From a virus, in IMG/VR virus record IMGVR_UViG_3300042880_000288, positions 1 through 64,000 of that record: 64,000 bases of DNA. The stretch is one strand, 5' to 3'. Below are positions 18,293 through 27,651 of the stretch, one piece after another (positions within the stretch are counted from its first letter, which is position 1; every line of letters begins with the position of its first letter). Below the pieces are notes generated by a model. It ran no database searches and had not been told where the DNA came from. It saw only the letters and a program-made list of their open reading frames with translations. The position numbers and the translations under genes are program-made.

Positions 18293-21200
18293 ATGAAAAA
18301 ACTAGTAACAATACGGAAAGCTCCAGATGGCAAGGGTCAGTATTTAAATAAAACAGCAAAGTTTTTAAATAAAGCCCAAGGAGGTGGTCAACAAGAAGGA
18401 GGCTATAATCAAAAGATTTTAGAATATGTAGCTCAAGAGATATTACAAAGAGAACAAGATCCACAAGCTGTATATCAAACTCTTATTGAATCTAAAATAG
18501 ATGAAGATACTGCACTTAAACATGTTCAAGCAATCATGCAATATCAACAACAGCAGATGGCTGAACAACAACAAGGTGCTCCACAAGAACAAGCTGGTGA
18601 ACAAGATACAGCTTATACTCAAGCAGCTGAGGAAGTAGAACAAGATCTTGCTGGACAGTATGGTTATTATAATCCTAGTGGTGTTGGACAAGAACTTGCT
18701 GCTGATGAATCTGAAGATCAAATAAATCAAGAAGCTGATGAAGAGGTTTACAACATGGTTATGGGAGATGATCAAGGTGAATACCAAGATGGAGGTACCA
18801 TAGATGATTATATTGTAAATAGATCAATTCCAAATTACCTAGGCTTTGAAGGAGATGACTTAAATGCATTTAATTATGCAAATGGTGGAGCTACAAATAA
18901 AAGAAGCTTTATTAAAAATGTAATGTCAGAACTTAAAAAAGCTAGGGAAGGAATGCAACAAGAAGATCCTTCTGAGCAATTTGATATGACAGATACATTA
19001 ACTTTAGATAGAGGTAAGAAAAAATCTAAATTTGTAGAGGGTCTTGCTAGAGTTACTCAAACTGCTAAAGATAAAGAGAAAGCAGAACAAGCATGGCAAC
19101 AGCAACAACAAATGATGCAACAAGGTCCACCTATGCAACAAGCAGGTGCACCAATGCAAATGCCAATGGGTCAAGATGGTGGTCAGCAACCTTTAACAGA
19201 TACTGAACATCCTTATCATCATTTAGCTATGATGCAAAATGCTAATAACTATATGACTGATAATCCTATGAATGCCATGTTTAGTGCTCAAAAAGGAATG
19301 ACAATGCCTTCTCCAAGAGAGTATAGAAAAATGCATAGACAAGTTTCTAGAATGCTGCCTAACATTTATATGGATCCTGCTATTAAAGGTTCTGAACTCA
19401 ATGTACATAAAACTAATTGGTTAGGAAGACCTAAAGAATATGACATTAAATTCCAAGGAAATCAAGGCATTATGCCAGGATGGGGACATGGTACTCTTCT
19501 ACTAGGGCTTCCAGGTGGAGCTAATATGGGAGTAGGTGGTGGTAGTTGGAATACTTCTTGGGGTTCTAATTGGAATACTGTTAAAGGTATGGTAGAAACT
19601 ACCAAAGTAAAAAGAGAGGGGATTATCCGAGAGATTAATAAAAAAGCTGATCCTCAAACATATGATAAAGACAATAATAATATTCCGGATTTAGTTCAAA
19701 GACCAGATGAAAATGCAGAACCTAATCCTCCATCATGGGATCAAGATAATAACAAAGTTGCAGATGTAACTGAGATAGATCAAATTCTATATCCGGGTCA
19801 ACCAGATAGTACAGTACAACCTAAAGTAGATAATACAAAGGTGGTAGATAAAGATAATAACGGTGTACCTGATTATATTCAGGCTCCACTAAATCAAATG
19901 GGAGGTTTTGCTGATCCAGAATCAGGCTTAACTAGATTTGTATATGGTGGTGATGAAAACATTTTTGATGATGATAGAAATACTATTAATACAGCTGATC
20001 CATACTTTGGAAGAATGTATAGAAATGGTGGTATGCCAACATTTGAAGGTGGTGGTCAATGGGTAACTAAGCCAGATGGTACTACTATATTCTTAAAAGA
20101 TGATGGTACTATTGATAAAACAAAGACAGCAATGTCTGATGATGAGAAAAAAGCTTATGATGAAAATGTATTAAAAAGAAATCAAGAATACTATAATCAA
20201 AATAAAGATAAATTCACAAATCAATCAGAACAACAAAAATTAATTGATGATGCTGTAAACCAAAGAATGGCTCAGTACACTAAGCAATTTGGTAATAACA
20301 TGCAACAACAACAAGGTAGTTATTACAATAATTATGGTCAACGATATAATCCTGGTTATAACTATAACCCAGGTTATAGATCTAATGGTTTCTTAGATCA
20401 AATGTTTTCAGCTAATCTGGCACCTAACTATTTAGGAACTTGGAGTAAACTTAAAGGAATGGAAACTAGTAACGGTATGCCTTTTACTGGTTTTGATGAT
20501 AAAACACATCTTACAAATCTTAAAGTTACTAAGTCAGGTTGGTTATCTGGAAGACCTAAAGAATATGAAATGAGTTTTAGTAAATATATTGATCCTAGAA
20601 CTGCAAATAATATTACTCTAGATCCAAACAAGAATGCTCAAATTCAAAATAATAATCAAGCTAATAATACAAGTGATAATAAAAGTGATAGTGCAACTAA
20701 TAATCAAACTCCAAAAAAGAATCCTGTACAAGACTATTTTAAATATACTGATGAAGAGTGGAACAACATGTCTAACAGAGATAAAAGAAGAGAAAAAAGA
20801 TATATGAGGGAAGATCAGAAATGGTCGAATATGCCAAAGACTGAACTGAATCAATCAACTGAAACTATAGAAGATAAATCTCAAACATCTTCAATACAAC
20901 CAAATGTAAATGCTGGTAGCCCAAGTCAAGGAGCAAATGTAATTCAAAATATTGCATCAGGTAATAATTTAAACTATCAAGATACTAGAAACATGATAGG
21001 TTCAAGTCCTTTGCAAGCAAAACCCAGAGATACTAGAGATCCAGGAAGTCCTCAACAAGGAGCCAATGTTATACAAGGTACTGCATCTGGGAATAATTTA
21101 GATTATAATACTTCTAGAAGTACTGTAGGAACATCTCCATTAGAGGCTAAAAATCAAATGCCTGCTAGTAATTATATTTCAAATAGTCCAGGAGCAAATG

Positions 21201-22048
21201 CTGAAAGAAATTTCATGAATGAAATTCAAAGACTTCAGGATGCACAAAAAATGCAAGGTGTTATGAATCAGTTTCCTGGAGGTAATTTTCCTGGCTTTGC
21301 TTATGGTGGTTATATGCCAGATTACATGGCTTATGGAGGTTATCTACCAACTGCAGAAGGCGGTAATAATCCTGTAGACTATACTATGAATCCAGCATTT
21401 GTAGGTAAATCTAATTTAGATTTAATTAGTACATATGACAACATGGGTCCTGATACAGGATTAAAACCATCAAGTATGTGGAGTGATATGAATTCATTTG
21501 GATTTGCACCACAAGGTGAACAACTTAAAAATGAGTATTTGAAAGATTGTACAGATGCTGATAAGCAAGATCCTACAAGTAAATGTTATGAGGGAATAAA
21601 ATTGAATGAAAAAGATCCTATGTCTATGAATCCAGCAGATTTGAAAAAAGAAATGATGGATAAGCAAGATGTAAAAATGAAATTCAAAAATAAAGATGTT
21701 AAACAATATGATACAGAAGCTTGGATGGCTTTTGGAAATAAACTAGGTAGTACTGTTCCTTGGTTAGCAAATCAATTTGAAATTGGTAAACTTAAGAATC
21801 AAAAACTAGCTAATAAAACTTCTGACAATCTTTATGCAAGTAATGTAGCTGGAGATCCATTTAAGAAAACTGGTCAAACATCACTTACAGGATCAAGTAC
21901 AGGTTTAGACTTTGCAAGAGATCAAGGTCAATTACAGTATGGTCAAACTCAAAGTGGAGGAGCTCTTCAAGTAGGAGGTACAGCATATATGACTGCTGAT
22001 GAAGTAAAAAGATTTATGGAACAAGGTGGTCAAATAGAATTTATTTAA
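18293..22048 (+). CDS. Gln-rich, repeat-containing presumed virion protein
   Basis: A 1251-residue protein of low complexity, with no recognised enzyme domain. It has Gln/Met/Pro-rich tracts at residues about 83-105 and 265-305. A block ending NWLGRPKEYDIKF (about 365-388) recurs in altered form ending RPKEYEMSF (about 740-763). Three DxDxNxxxxD loops lie at about 457-530, and a tandem repeat of about 36 residues at 875-952. Several GG-containing segments end it (AYGGYMPDYMAYGGYLP, then a C-terminal AYMTADEVKRFMEQGGQIEF). The start carries the short basic motif shared with its neighbours. Long disordered stretches fit a protein that unfolds for passage through the tail. The ATG at 18293 follows a 58-base gap with candidate regulatory sites. 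Confidence 0.8.
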   Translation: MKKLVTIRKAPDGKGQYLNKTAKFLNKAQGGGQQEGGYNQKILEYVAQEILQREQDPQAVYQTLIESKIDEDTALKHVQAIMQYQQQQMAEQQQGAPQEQAGEQDTAYTQAAEEVEQDLAGQYGYYNPSGVGQELAADESEDQINQEADEEVYNMVMGDDQGEYQDGGTIDDYIVNRSIPNYLGFEGDDLNAFNYANGGATNKRSFIKNVMSELKKAREGMQQEDPSEQFDMTDTLTLDRGKKKSKFVEGLARVTQTAKDKEKAEQAWQQQQQMMQQGPPMQQAGAPMQMPMGQDGGQQPLTDTEHPYHHLAMMQNANNYMTDNPMNAMFSAQKGMTMPSPREYRKMHRQVSRMLPNIYMDPAIKGSELNVHKTNWLGRPKEYDIKFQGNQGIMPGWGHGTLLLGLPGGANMGVGGGSWNTSWGSNWNTVKGMVETTKVKREGIIREINKKADPQTYDKDNNNIPDLVQRPDENAEPNPPSWDQDNNKVADVTEIDQILYPGQPDSTVQPKVDNTKVVDKDNNGVPDYIQAPLNQMGGFADPESGLTRFVYGGDENIFDDDRNTINTADPYFGRMYRNGGMPTFEGGGQWVTKPDGTTIFLKDDGTIDKTKTAMSDDEKKAYDENVLKRNQEYYNQNKDKFTNQSEQQKLIDDAVNQRMAQYTKQFGNNMQQQQGSYYNNYGQRYNPGYNYNPGYRSNGFLDQMFSANLAPNYLGTWSKLKGMETSNGMPFTGFDDKTHLTNLKVTKSGWLSGRPKEYEMSFSKYIDPRTANNITLDPNKNAQIQNNNQANNTSDNKSDSATNNQTPKKNPVQDYFKYTDEEWNNMSNRDKRREKRYMREDQKWSNMPKTELNQSTETIEDKSQTSSIQPNVNAGSPSQGANVIQNIASGNNLNYQDTRNMIGSSPLQAKPRDTRDPGSPQQGANVIQGTASGNNLDYNTSRSTVGTSPLEAKNQMPASNYISNSPGANAERNFMNEIQRLQDAQKMQGVMNQFPGGNFPGFAYGGYMPDYMAYGGYLPTAEGGNNPVDYTMNPAFVGKSNLDLISTYDNMGPDTGLKPSSMWSDMNSFGFAPQGEQLKNEYLKDCTDADKQDPTSKCYEGIKLNEKDPMSMNPADLKKEMMDKQDVKMKFKNKDVKQYDTEAWMAFGNKLGSTVPWLANQFEIGKLKNQKLANKTSDNLYASNVAGDPFKKTGQTSLTGSSTGLDFARDQGQLQYGQTQSGGALQVGGTAYMTADEVKRFMEQGGQIEFI
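19661..19880 (+). repeat. Three calcium-loop-like DxDxN repeats within the 1251-aa protein
   Basis: The encoded loops are YDKDNNNIPDLV, WDQDNNKVADVT and VDKDNNGVPDYI, starting near 19661, 19735 and 19844. Each has the D-x-D-x-N spacing with a later Asp seen in thrombospondin type 3 and dockerin-like calcium sites. The spacing between copies is irregular, so this is a motif repeat rather than a simple DNA duplication. Confidence 0.7.
20915..21150 (+). repeat. Tandem coding repeat of about 36 residues, two copies
   Basis: Copy one starts at about 20915 and copy two at about 21043. Both encode GSPxQGANVIQ, then a segment with ASGNNLxY, and end with SPLxAK. The copies have drifted by both silent and replacement changes, so the duplication is not recent. 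Confidence 0.75.
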
Positions 22049-22058
22049 TTATACCAAC

Positions 22059-24380
22059 ATGAAGTATAAAGTAAAAATTAAAAAATTACCAGAAGCCCGT
22101 ATGGGTTATCAAGTTGATGGTTCTTTAAAAAATGATATAGTCGGTTTAGGTGGAGCTGATTTTAACTCTATGATGAGCAATAAATCTATGAAGCCTCAAA
22201 AGTCTATTGGTAAAGTACCTAGAGAAGAAGCTAACTTAGAAGCTGAAGGTGGAGAGACTGTATTAGGAGATATCAACTTTGATGGTTTTCCTGAGCACTA
22301 TACTATTAAAGGACCAAGACATGCTCAAGGTGGTGTACCATTAAAACTTCCAGAGGATACATTTATTTTCTCAGACTTTAGAGAAATGAAAATAAATGAT
22401 CCTGACTTACTTGAAAAGTTTGGTAAAGTAGTTAAGAAAGCTCAAAAACAAAAATCTTATACTCCTGCACAGCTAGCTAAACAGTATGACATAAATCATT
22501 ATAGATCAATATTACAAGATCCAGATTCAGACTATCTAGATAGAAAAACTGCTGAATTAATGATCCGTAATTATAACATGAAACTTGGTGCATTAGCTCT
22601 TGCCCAAGAAGCAAAAAAAGGTTTTCCTCAAGGTATACCAATGATAGCTAAACCATTTATGGAGGCTAATGGTCTTTCTGAAGAAGACTTTATACCACAA
22701 GAAGAGGAAGCTGCTCAAGCTGAAATGGCACAAGGACCAATGCAACAAGATGCTCCAATGCCAGGTGGAGAAGGTATGCCAACTCAAATGCCAAATGGAG
22801 CTCCTATAGCTATGCCTCAACCTATGGAAGGTCAACCACAAATGGATCCTAGAGAAATGATGATGTCAGCCCAAATGACTCCAGAAGATATGGGTCAAGC
22901 ACCTATGGCACAATATGGTATGTCAATGGGAGGATTTTATCCTGAGTATGCCTTTGGTGGAGCACAAAAACATGCAGTAAGAATAAAACAATTACCACAA
23001 GCTAAAAAAGGTAATCCTTTACCAAATAGAACAGCTCTTGACAAAAACCGTCTTTCTCAAAATAAAAATAGAACCTATAACAAATCAAAAGAAGGTACAG
23101 GATGGATTGATTTAGGAGGTGGTGAATGGGGTAGAGGTTCTAGAGGAGGTATTGATGTTAAAACACTTGCAGAAAGAGGTCCTGTTGTAAGAGGTGGTGC
23201 AGGTTATAATCAAGAGGATGTTTGTGCTTGGATGAAAACAGAGGGTGGTTCATATTATGGAGCTACAGCAGAACAAATGATTGCTGCAGGTATTGCTCAC
23301 AAAAGTCTTCTTGGTTACTTAAAAGGTTGTGAGGTTGTTGATGAAGAAATGGAATTCTACAAAGAAGAAGGTCCGGGTAAAGAATGTGTATGTAAAGATA
23401 AAGATGGTAATGATGTAGTTACTCCACTTGATAAAGATGGTAAATGTCCTTGTGAAGAAGAAGTAAAAAAATGTTACTGTCTTGATGAGAATGGTCAAAA
23501 AATAGAAGTTCCTTGTGGACCTAATGGTACTGAACCAGATTGTCCTGGAGGAATGAAAGGTATGGCTCAAGGTAGACCACCAGCAAAATACTGGATTCAA
23601 GATACTAGAAATTCAGTGAATGCATTCATGGATAGAATGAGATTAAAGAAATATCTTCCATGGTCTGCAAGAGTTGATCTTGAAGAAGGTAGACCTTACT
23701 GGTTAGATCCTACTAGACAGTATGCTGCACTTGGTGAAAGAGCTGCTACAGAAGTAGAAGGTAATGCAGCTTTTGCAGGACCTCAACAACTTGCTGCCAG
23801 AAATGCTGCTTCTCAAGCTGGAACTTTACAAGGTATTGCAGATATTGGTTCTAATATAAATAATCAAAATGTTAATATAGCCAATCAGTGGGATCAAACT
23901 AAAACAGGTATTAGAAATCAGGAGAATCTTTTAAGAGGTGAAGCTGAGACTAAAGACTTTATGGGTACTACAATTGCTAATCAACAATATGATAATGCAT
24001 TAAATCAGTTGGCAGATAATCAAACATTAGCTGCAAATACAGCTGATACAAATAAATATAAGACAGATGCATTAAATCAAATGTATCCTAACTATCAAGT
24101 TGATCCATCTGTTGGTGGTCAAATGTATTATAATCCAACTCAAAAAGATCCTAATCCAATTAAACCTGAAGATGAAATTGCATATGCACAACAACTTAAA
24201 GGTTCTGGATTAGATGCTGATGTACAAAGAGTAATGATGGCTAATTGGTATAAATCAAGAGGATCTGATAATTCAGTTGCTCCTGATCCAAACATTGTTG
24301 CAGCTATGTATGGTCAGAAAGGTGGGGTTATGTTTAGAGATGGTGGATTCATATACATGGCTTGGCCAGAGTTTATGTAA
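22059..24380 (+). CDS. Conserved crAss-like virion protein with Cys-rich insert
   Basis: A 773-residue protein. The first 170 residues hold a recognisable crAss-like block (REEANLEAEGGETVLGD, RHAQGGVPLKLPEDTFIFSD). A Met/Gln/Pro-rich linker covers about 220-290. At residues about 303-320 the N-terminal motif (KVKIKKLPEARMG) recurs as VRIKQLPQAKKG, as if two proteins were fused or an internal start-like signal were present. Residues about 441-497 contain two related Cys-rich loops (CVCKDKDGNDVV...CPCEE and CYCLDENGQKIEVPC) that may bind metal or form disulfides. The last 250 residues are Asn/Gln/Ala-rich and helical. It ends with a short GG-rich tail (QKGGVMFRDGGFIYMAW). No catalytic motif is visible. 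Position and style suggest an internal virion protein. Confidence 0.8.
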   Translation: MKYKVKIKKLPEARMGYQVDGSLKNDIVGLGGADFNSMMSNKSMKPQKSIGKVPREEANLEAEGGETVLGDINFDGFPEHYTIKGPRHAQGGVPLKLPEDTFIFSDFREMKINDPDLLEKFGKVVKKAQKQKSYTPAQLAKQYDINHYRSILQDPDSDYLDRKTAELMIRNYNMKLGALALAQEAKKGFPQGIPMIAKPFMEANGLSEEDFIPQEEEAAQAEMAQGPMQQDAPMPGGEGMPTQMPNGAPIAMPQPMEGQPQMDPREMMMSAQMTPEDMGQAPMAQYGMSMGGFYPEYAFGGAQKHAVRIKQLPQAKKGNPLPNRTALDKNRLSQNKNRTYNKSKEGTGWIDLGGGEWGRGSRGGIDVKTLAERGPVVRGGAGYNQEDVCAWMKTEGGSYYGATAEQMIAAGIAHKSLLGYLKGCEVVDEEMEFYKEEGPGKECVCKDKDGNDVVTPLDKDGKCPCEEEVKKCYCLDENGQKIEVPCGPNGTEPDCPGGMKGMAQGRPPAKYWIQDTRNSVNAFMDRMRLKKYLPWSARVDLEEGRPYWLDPTRQYAALGERAATEVEGNAAFAGPQQLAARNAASQAGTLQGIADIGSNINNQNVNIANQWDQTKTGIRNQENLLRGEAETKDFMGTTIANQQYDNALNQLADNQTLAANTADTNKYKTDALNQMYPNYQVDPSVGGQMYYNPTQKDPNPIKPEDEIAYAQQLKGSGLDADVQRVMMANWYKSRGSDNSVAPDPNIVAAMYGQKGGVMFRDGGFIYMAWPEFM

Positions 24381-24387
24381 ACATAAT

Positions 24388-24402
24388 AAGTTTATTAAAC
24401 TT
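24388..24402. repeat. Short AT-rich inverted repeat in the 61-base gap before the 1067-aa gene
   Basis: AAGTTT (24388-24393) pairs with AAACTT (24397-24402) around ATT. It is followed by an A/T tract rather than a clear run of T. It may be a weak terminator or a processing site. It mirrors the repeat at 18232-18248 with the arm order swapped. Confidence 0.35.
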
Positions 24403-24441
24403 TAAAAATTTTAATAGTTTTACAAAAGATAAAAAAATAAA

Positions 24442-27400
24442 ATGGCAACGTATTTACAAGGTGTCACAGACTATATTCCTCAGTTCCAACCATTTCAACC
24501 GGACCTGAATTTCTATGCTAGTTTAATGCAAACTAAGCAGTCTCAGTATGATTCAAATTGGAAGGCTTTAAATAAAGTTTATGGTCAATATTTTTATGCT
24601 GATCTTACAAGAGATAACAATGTAAAAAAGAAAGAAGATCTTTTAAAACAAATTGAATTTAATCTTAAAAGAGTTTCTGGACTTGATCTTTCATTAGAGC
24701 AAAATGTAAATCAAGCTACTCAAGTTTTTAAACCTTTTTATGAGGATAAAAATTTGATGAAAGACATGGCTTGGACTAAAACATACAATAGAGAAACAGG
24801 AAGAGCAAATGCATTAAAAGGTTCTGCAAAAGAAGAAGATAGAAAACAATATTGGGATACAGGCCTTAAGGAATTAAACTATAGAAAAGATGAATTTAAA
24901 GAAGCTACAGATGAAGAAGCTATGGGAATGGCCGGAGTCTCTTATACTCCTTATGTAAATACAATGGAGAAAGCTCTTAAGTTAGCTAAAGATGCTGGTC
25001 TTTCTGTAGAGAGTGTAAAGTTTACTGATGATCAAAGATGGATTATTACCCAGAAGAATGGTCAACAACTTATTGAACCTTTAGAAAAATTATTTGAATC
25101 AAGCTTGGGATCAGATCCTGGTATACAATCTGTTTATAAAACTCAAGCATATGTTAATAGAAAAGATTATGCATTCAGTAATGCTGGAGAGTTCAATGGA
25201 GATAAGAATGCTGCAGAGATGAAGTATCTTGAGAATAGTTTTAATATACTTAAGAAACAAAGAGACCTTCAATATAAAAGTATTCAAAAGAACAGTGATG
25301 TTTATGATAAAAGAATCAATGATTTACAAAAATTAATTGATGATAAAAAGGCACCTGTTGGATCTGAAGATAAATTACAAGACTTAAAAGATAACAAAAA
25401 GATAAATGATGATGTCTTAGCTAGAATACAAAAGGAATCTGAGATGTTTAGCAATTCTAATTCAACATCAACTACATCATCTGGTTGGACTAACCCTTAT
25501 AGTGATGTTGCTACTTTAAGATATAAAGTAGATGCCGGTATGGCAAGTACTTTAATGGAGAAAGATTTTGGAGAAGCAGCTCAGATATATGCTTATAGAG
25601 ATGCTAAAACAAGTATTAAAGAAAATCCATATAAAGTTCTTGAGATCAAACATTCTCAAGAAATGCAACAGATTCATACTTCAGGTGCTTATAAAATTCA
25701 AGCACAGCAAATGGCTAATCAGTCAAGAGAAAAAGTAGCTGCTGCTAAAATTCAAGCTGATGCTATCAAAGCTGAAAAAGAAAGAAAAGCTGACTATGAT
25801 AAATGGAGAGTTGAAACAGGTAATGGTGTATATGAAGAATATGAAGTTACAGATGCTCAAGGTAATAAAATAATTGACCCTAATACAAATCAACCATTAA
25901 AAGATTTTAGGGTAGTTGGTAATCCAAATCAAAAGGTTACTACAAAAACAATACCTAATGATAACTTAACTCCAATACCAGATAATAAAAAAGCAAATGT
26001 ATATGATGTAGAAAAACAGAATTTAGCTAATGCTCAAAAAAAGGCTCAAACAGATCAAGCATTAAATACTGTTTTTAATACATTAAATAAATTACAAAAT
26101 AAAATTGGTCCTGGAGATTTAGCTAAACTTATTAATCCTGATTATGCTCTTGCTAAAGATAAAGATCCAATGATGAGCGGTCTGTCAGCTTATATGGATA
26201 ATAAAGGAGGTATTTTGGCTGGAGCAAATCAGTATATGAAAGATCTAATGCTGGTTAGTAAAGGTACAAAAGACTTAATGAAAGTTGAGGATATTCAAAA
26301 AGGTTTTCAAGAAAAAGGTGCTGATTATTTAATGTCATTATCTAAAAAGTATGGTGATACCTATATATCAGGTTTAGTTGAAAGAGTTGATAGTTATCTA
26401 GCGGCCAATGCCCCATACTCTCCAGAGTTTGAAATGGAAAGACAAGCAATGCAGGGTTATGTTAAACCATTGAAAGATTATGGTAAATATGAAAAAGTTT
26501 ATTTTCAATGGAAAGATAAAGCAGATAAAGCAGTAGCTCAACAAATGACTGCTCAAAAAGAAATGATAGCTGCTAAAGAATATAGTTTAAAAATGACAGA
26601 TTCAAGAGGATCAATATTTCAAACTAAAAAAGAATTTCTTGATGCTAATCCAACATATACAAAATTAGCTCAAGAAACATTTACTGGACAAAGTTATGGT
26701 AGTTCAATAAACTCACCTGGATTAGGTATTACTGGTACAGGTGGTAGACAAAGTACTTTTGATGAAGCAACTAATCAAGCATGGAATAAGTATTTACAAC
26801 AAGTAAATAAAATACAACAAAAAGGAGGAATACCTGCAGGTCCTGCTGCTGCTTCTATTAATGGTTTAGTAAACAATGTATTTCAAAATGCCGCTAATAG
26901 TGTTGTAGCTAATCAAAAAGGTGGGGATGGTAGAAGATACTATAATGAAATGATGTCTACTATTTTAAATAGTGGGATTGCATTTGATGGTAAAGATGGT
27001 ATACTAACATATGGTGGTTTTAAACAATCTGCTATTAAAGATGCTAAAGAGGCAGAAACACAGCAAAAGCTATATACTATATTAAATGATTTCAATACTA
27101 GATTTAATGACTTTACAAAACCTCAACCAGCAATAGAAATTGGAGGTGTATTATTTGCAGCAGGTGAAAAAAATAGAGCAGGTAATTTTATTAGACTACC
27201 AAAAGAATTCTTAGATGGATATTATAATCAGGCAGATCCAAAAAAAGGATTCTTATCAAAAGATGAGTATGATGGATTATTGCAAAATGGATTATCAATT
27301 ATGGCCGATAGTGATAAGATTATGAACTCTCTTATTGAAGGTACTTTTACATCACCTCTAGAAGCTGTATTAAAATATAATAAAGAATTAAATTTTGTAG

Positions 27401-27645
27401 ATCCTTTAGGTGGTCATGAGCTTAATTTTACAGTTCCACCTGTCTTAAGTTCAGGTAGTAATCAGTATCAATATCAATCTAAAATAAATGTGTATAATCC
27501 AGAAACAGGTAAGTTAGAAGAATATTCCGGATGGGAACCTACATTTACAAATGGTCAGGATATAGACGGCATTATAAAAGATTGGGAAGATATGTCAGCT
27601 CAAATCAACCTGCAAAATCAAAATATTAAATACGGATTAGAATAA
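24442..27645 (+). CDS. crAss-like virion cargo protein
   Basis: A 1067-residue, mostly helical, Lys/Gln/Ala-rich protein. Its N-terminus (GVTDYIPQFQPFQPDLNFY followed by a QSQYDSNWKALNKVYGQ stretch) is one I recognise as a hallmark of a conserved large protein in crAss-like phages, encoded between the muzzle and the RNA polymerase. A conserved SGLDLSLEQNV block with FKPFYEDKNLMKDMAWTK follows at residues about 80-110. Coiled-coil-like segments occur at about 255-335 and 395-460. No catalytic motif is evident. It starts behind an A-rich leader after a 61-base gap, so it may begin a sub-operon. It is probably packaged with, and ejected before or with, the RNA polymerase; this is inferred from known cargo genes at this locus. 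Confidence 0.82.
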   Translation: MATYLQGVTDYIPQFQPFQPDLNFYASLMQTKQSQYDSNWKALNKVYGQYFYADLTRDNNVKKKEDLLKQIEFNLKRVSGLDLSLEQNVNQATQVFKPFYEDKNLMKDMAWTKTYNRETGRANALKGSAKEEDRKQYWDTGLKELNYRKDEFKEATDEEAMGMAGVSYTPYVNTMEKALKLAKDAGLSVESVKFTDDQRWIITQKNGQQLIEPLEKLFESSLGSDPGIQSVYKTQAYVNRKDYAFSNAGEFNGDKNAAEMKYLENSFNILKKQRDLQYKSIQKNSDVYDKRINDLQKLIDDKKAPVGSEDKLQDLKDNKKINDDVLARIQKESEMFSNSNSTSTTSSGWTNPYSDVATLRYKVDAGMASTLMEKDFGEAAQIYAYRDAKTSIKENPYKVLEIKHSQEMQQIHTSGAYKIQAQQMANQSREKVAAAKIQADAIKAEKERKADYDKWRVETGNGVYEEYEVTDAQGNKIIDPNTNQPLKDFRVVGNPNQKVTTKTIPNDNLTPIPDNKKANVYDVEKQNLANAQKKAQTDQALNTVFNTLNKLQNKIGPGDLAKLINPDYALAKDKDPMMSGLSAYMDNKGGILAGANQYMKDLMLVSKGTKDLMKVEDIQKGFQEKGADYLMSLSKKYGDTYISGLVERVDSYLAANAPYSPEFEMERQAMQGYVKPLKDYGKYEKVYFQWKDKADKAVAQQMTAQKEMIAAKEYSLKMTDSRGSIFQTKKEFLDANPTYTKLAQETFTGQSYGSSINSPGLGITGTGGRQSTFDEATNQAWNKYLQQVNKIQQKGGIPAGPAAASINGLVNNVFQNAANSVVANQKGGDGRRYYNEMMSTILNSGIAFDGKDGILTYGGFKQSAIKDAKEAETQQKLYTILNDFNTRFNDFTKPQPAIEIGGVLFAAGEKNRAGNFIRLPKEFLDGYYNQADPKKGFLSKDEYDGLLQNGLSIMADSDKIMNSLIEGTFTSPLEAVLKYNKELNFVDPLGGHELNFTVPPVLSSGSNQYQYQSKINVYNPETGKLEEYSGWEPTFTNGQDIDGIIKDWEDMSAQINLQNQNIKYGLE

Positions 27646-27651
27646 TAAATT

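Noticed and set aside
18443-21706. Several open frames of 60-115 residues on the - strand opposite the 1251-aa gene
   Set aside because: They mirror the codon bias of the long + strand gene, are rich in Ile, Phe, Ser and His with no domain pattern, and have no spacing or start context of real genes. The same holds for antisense frames opposite the other giants and opposite the DNA polymerase.
18232-24402. The two AT-rich inverted repeats as ends of a mobile or invertible segment
   Set aside because: The arms are only 6-7 bases of A/T-rich sequence, no recombinase is nearby and the genes between match the surrounding operon in style.
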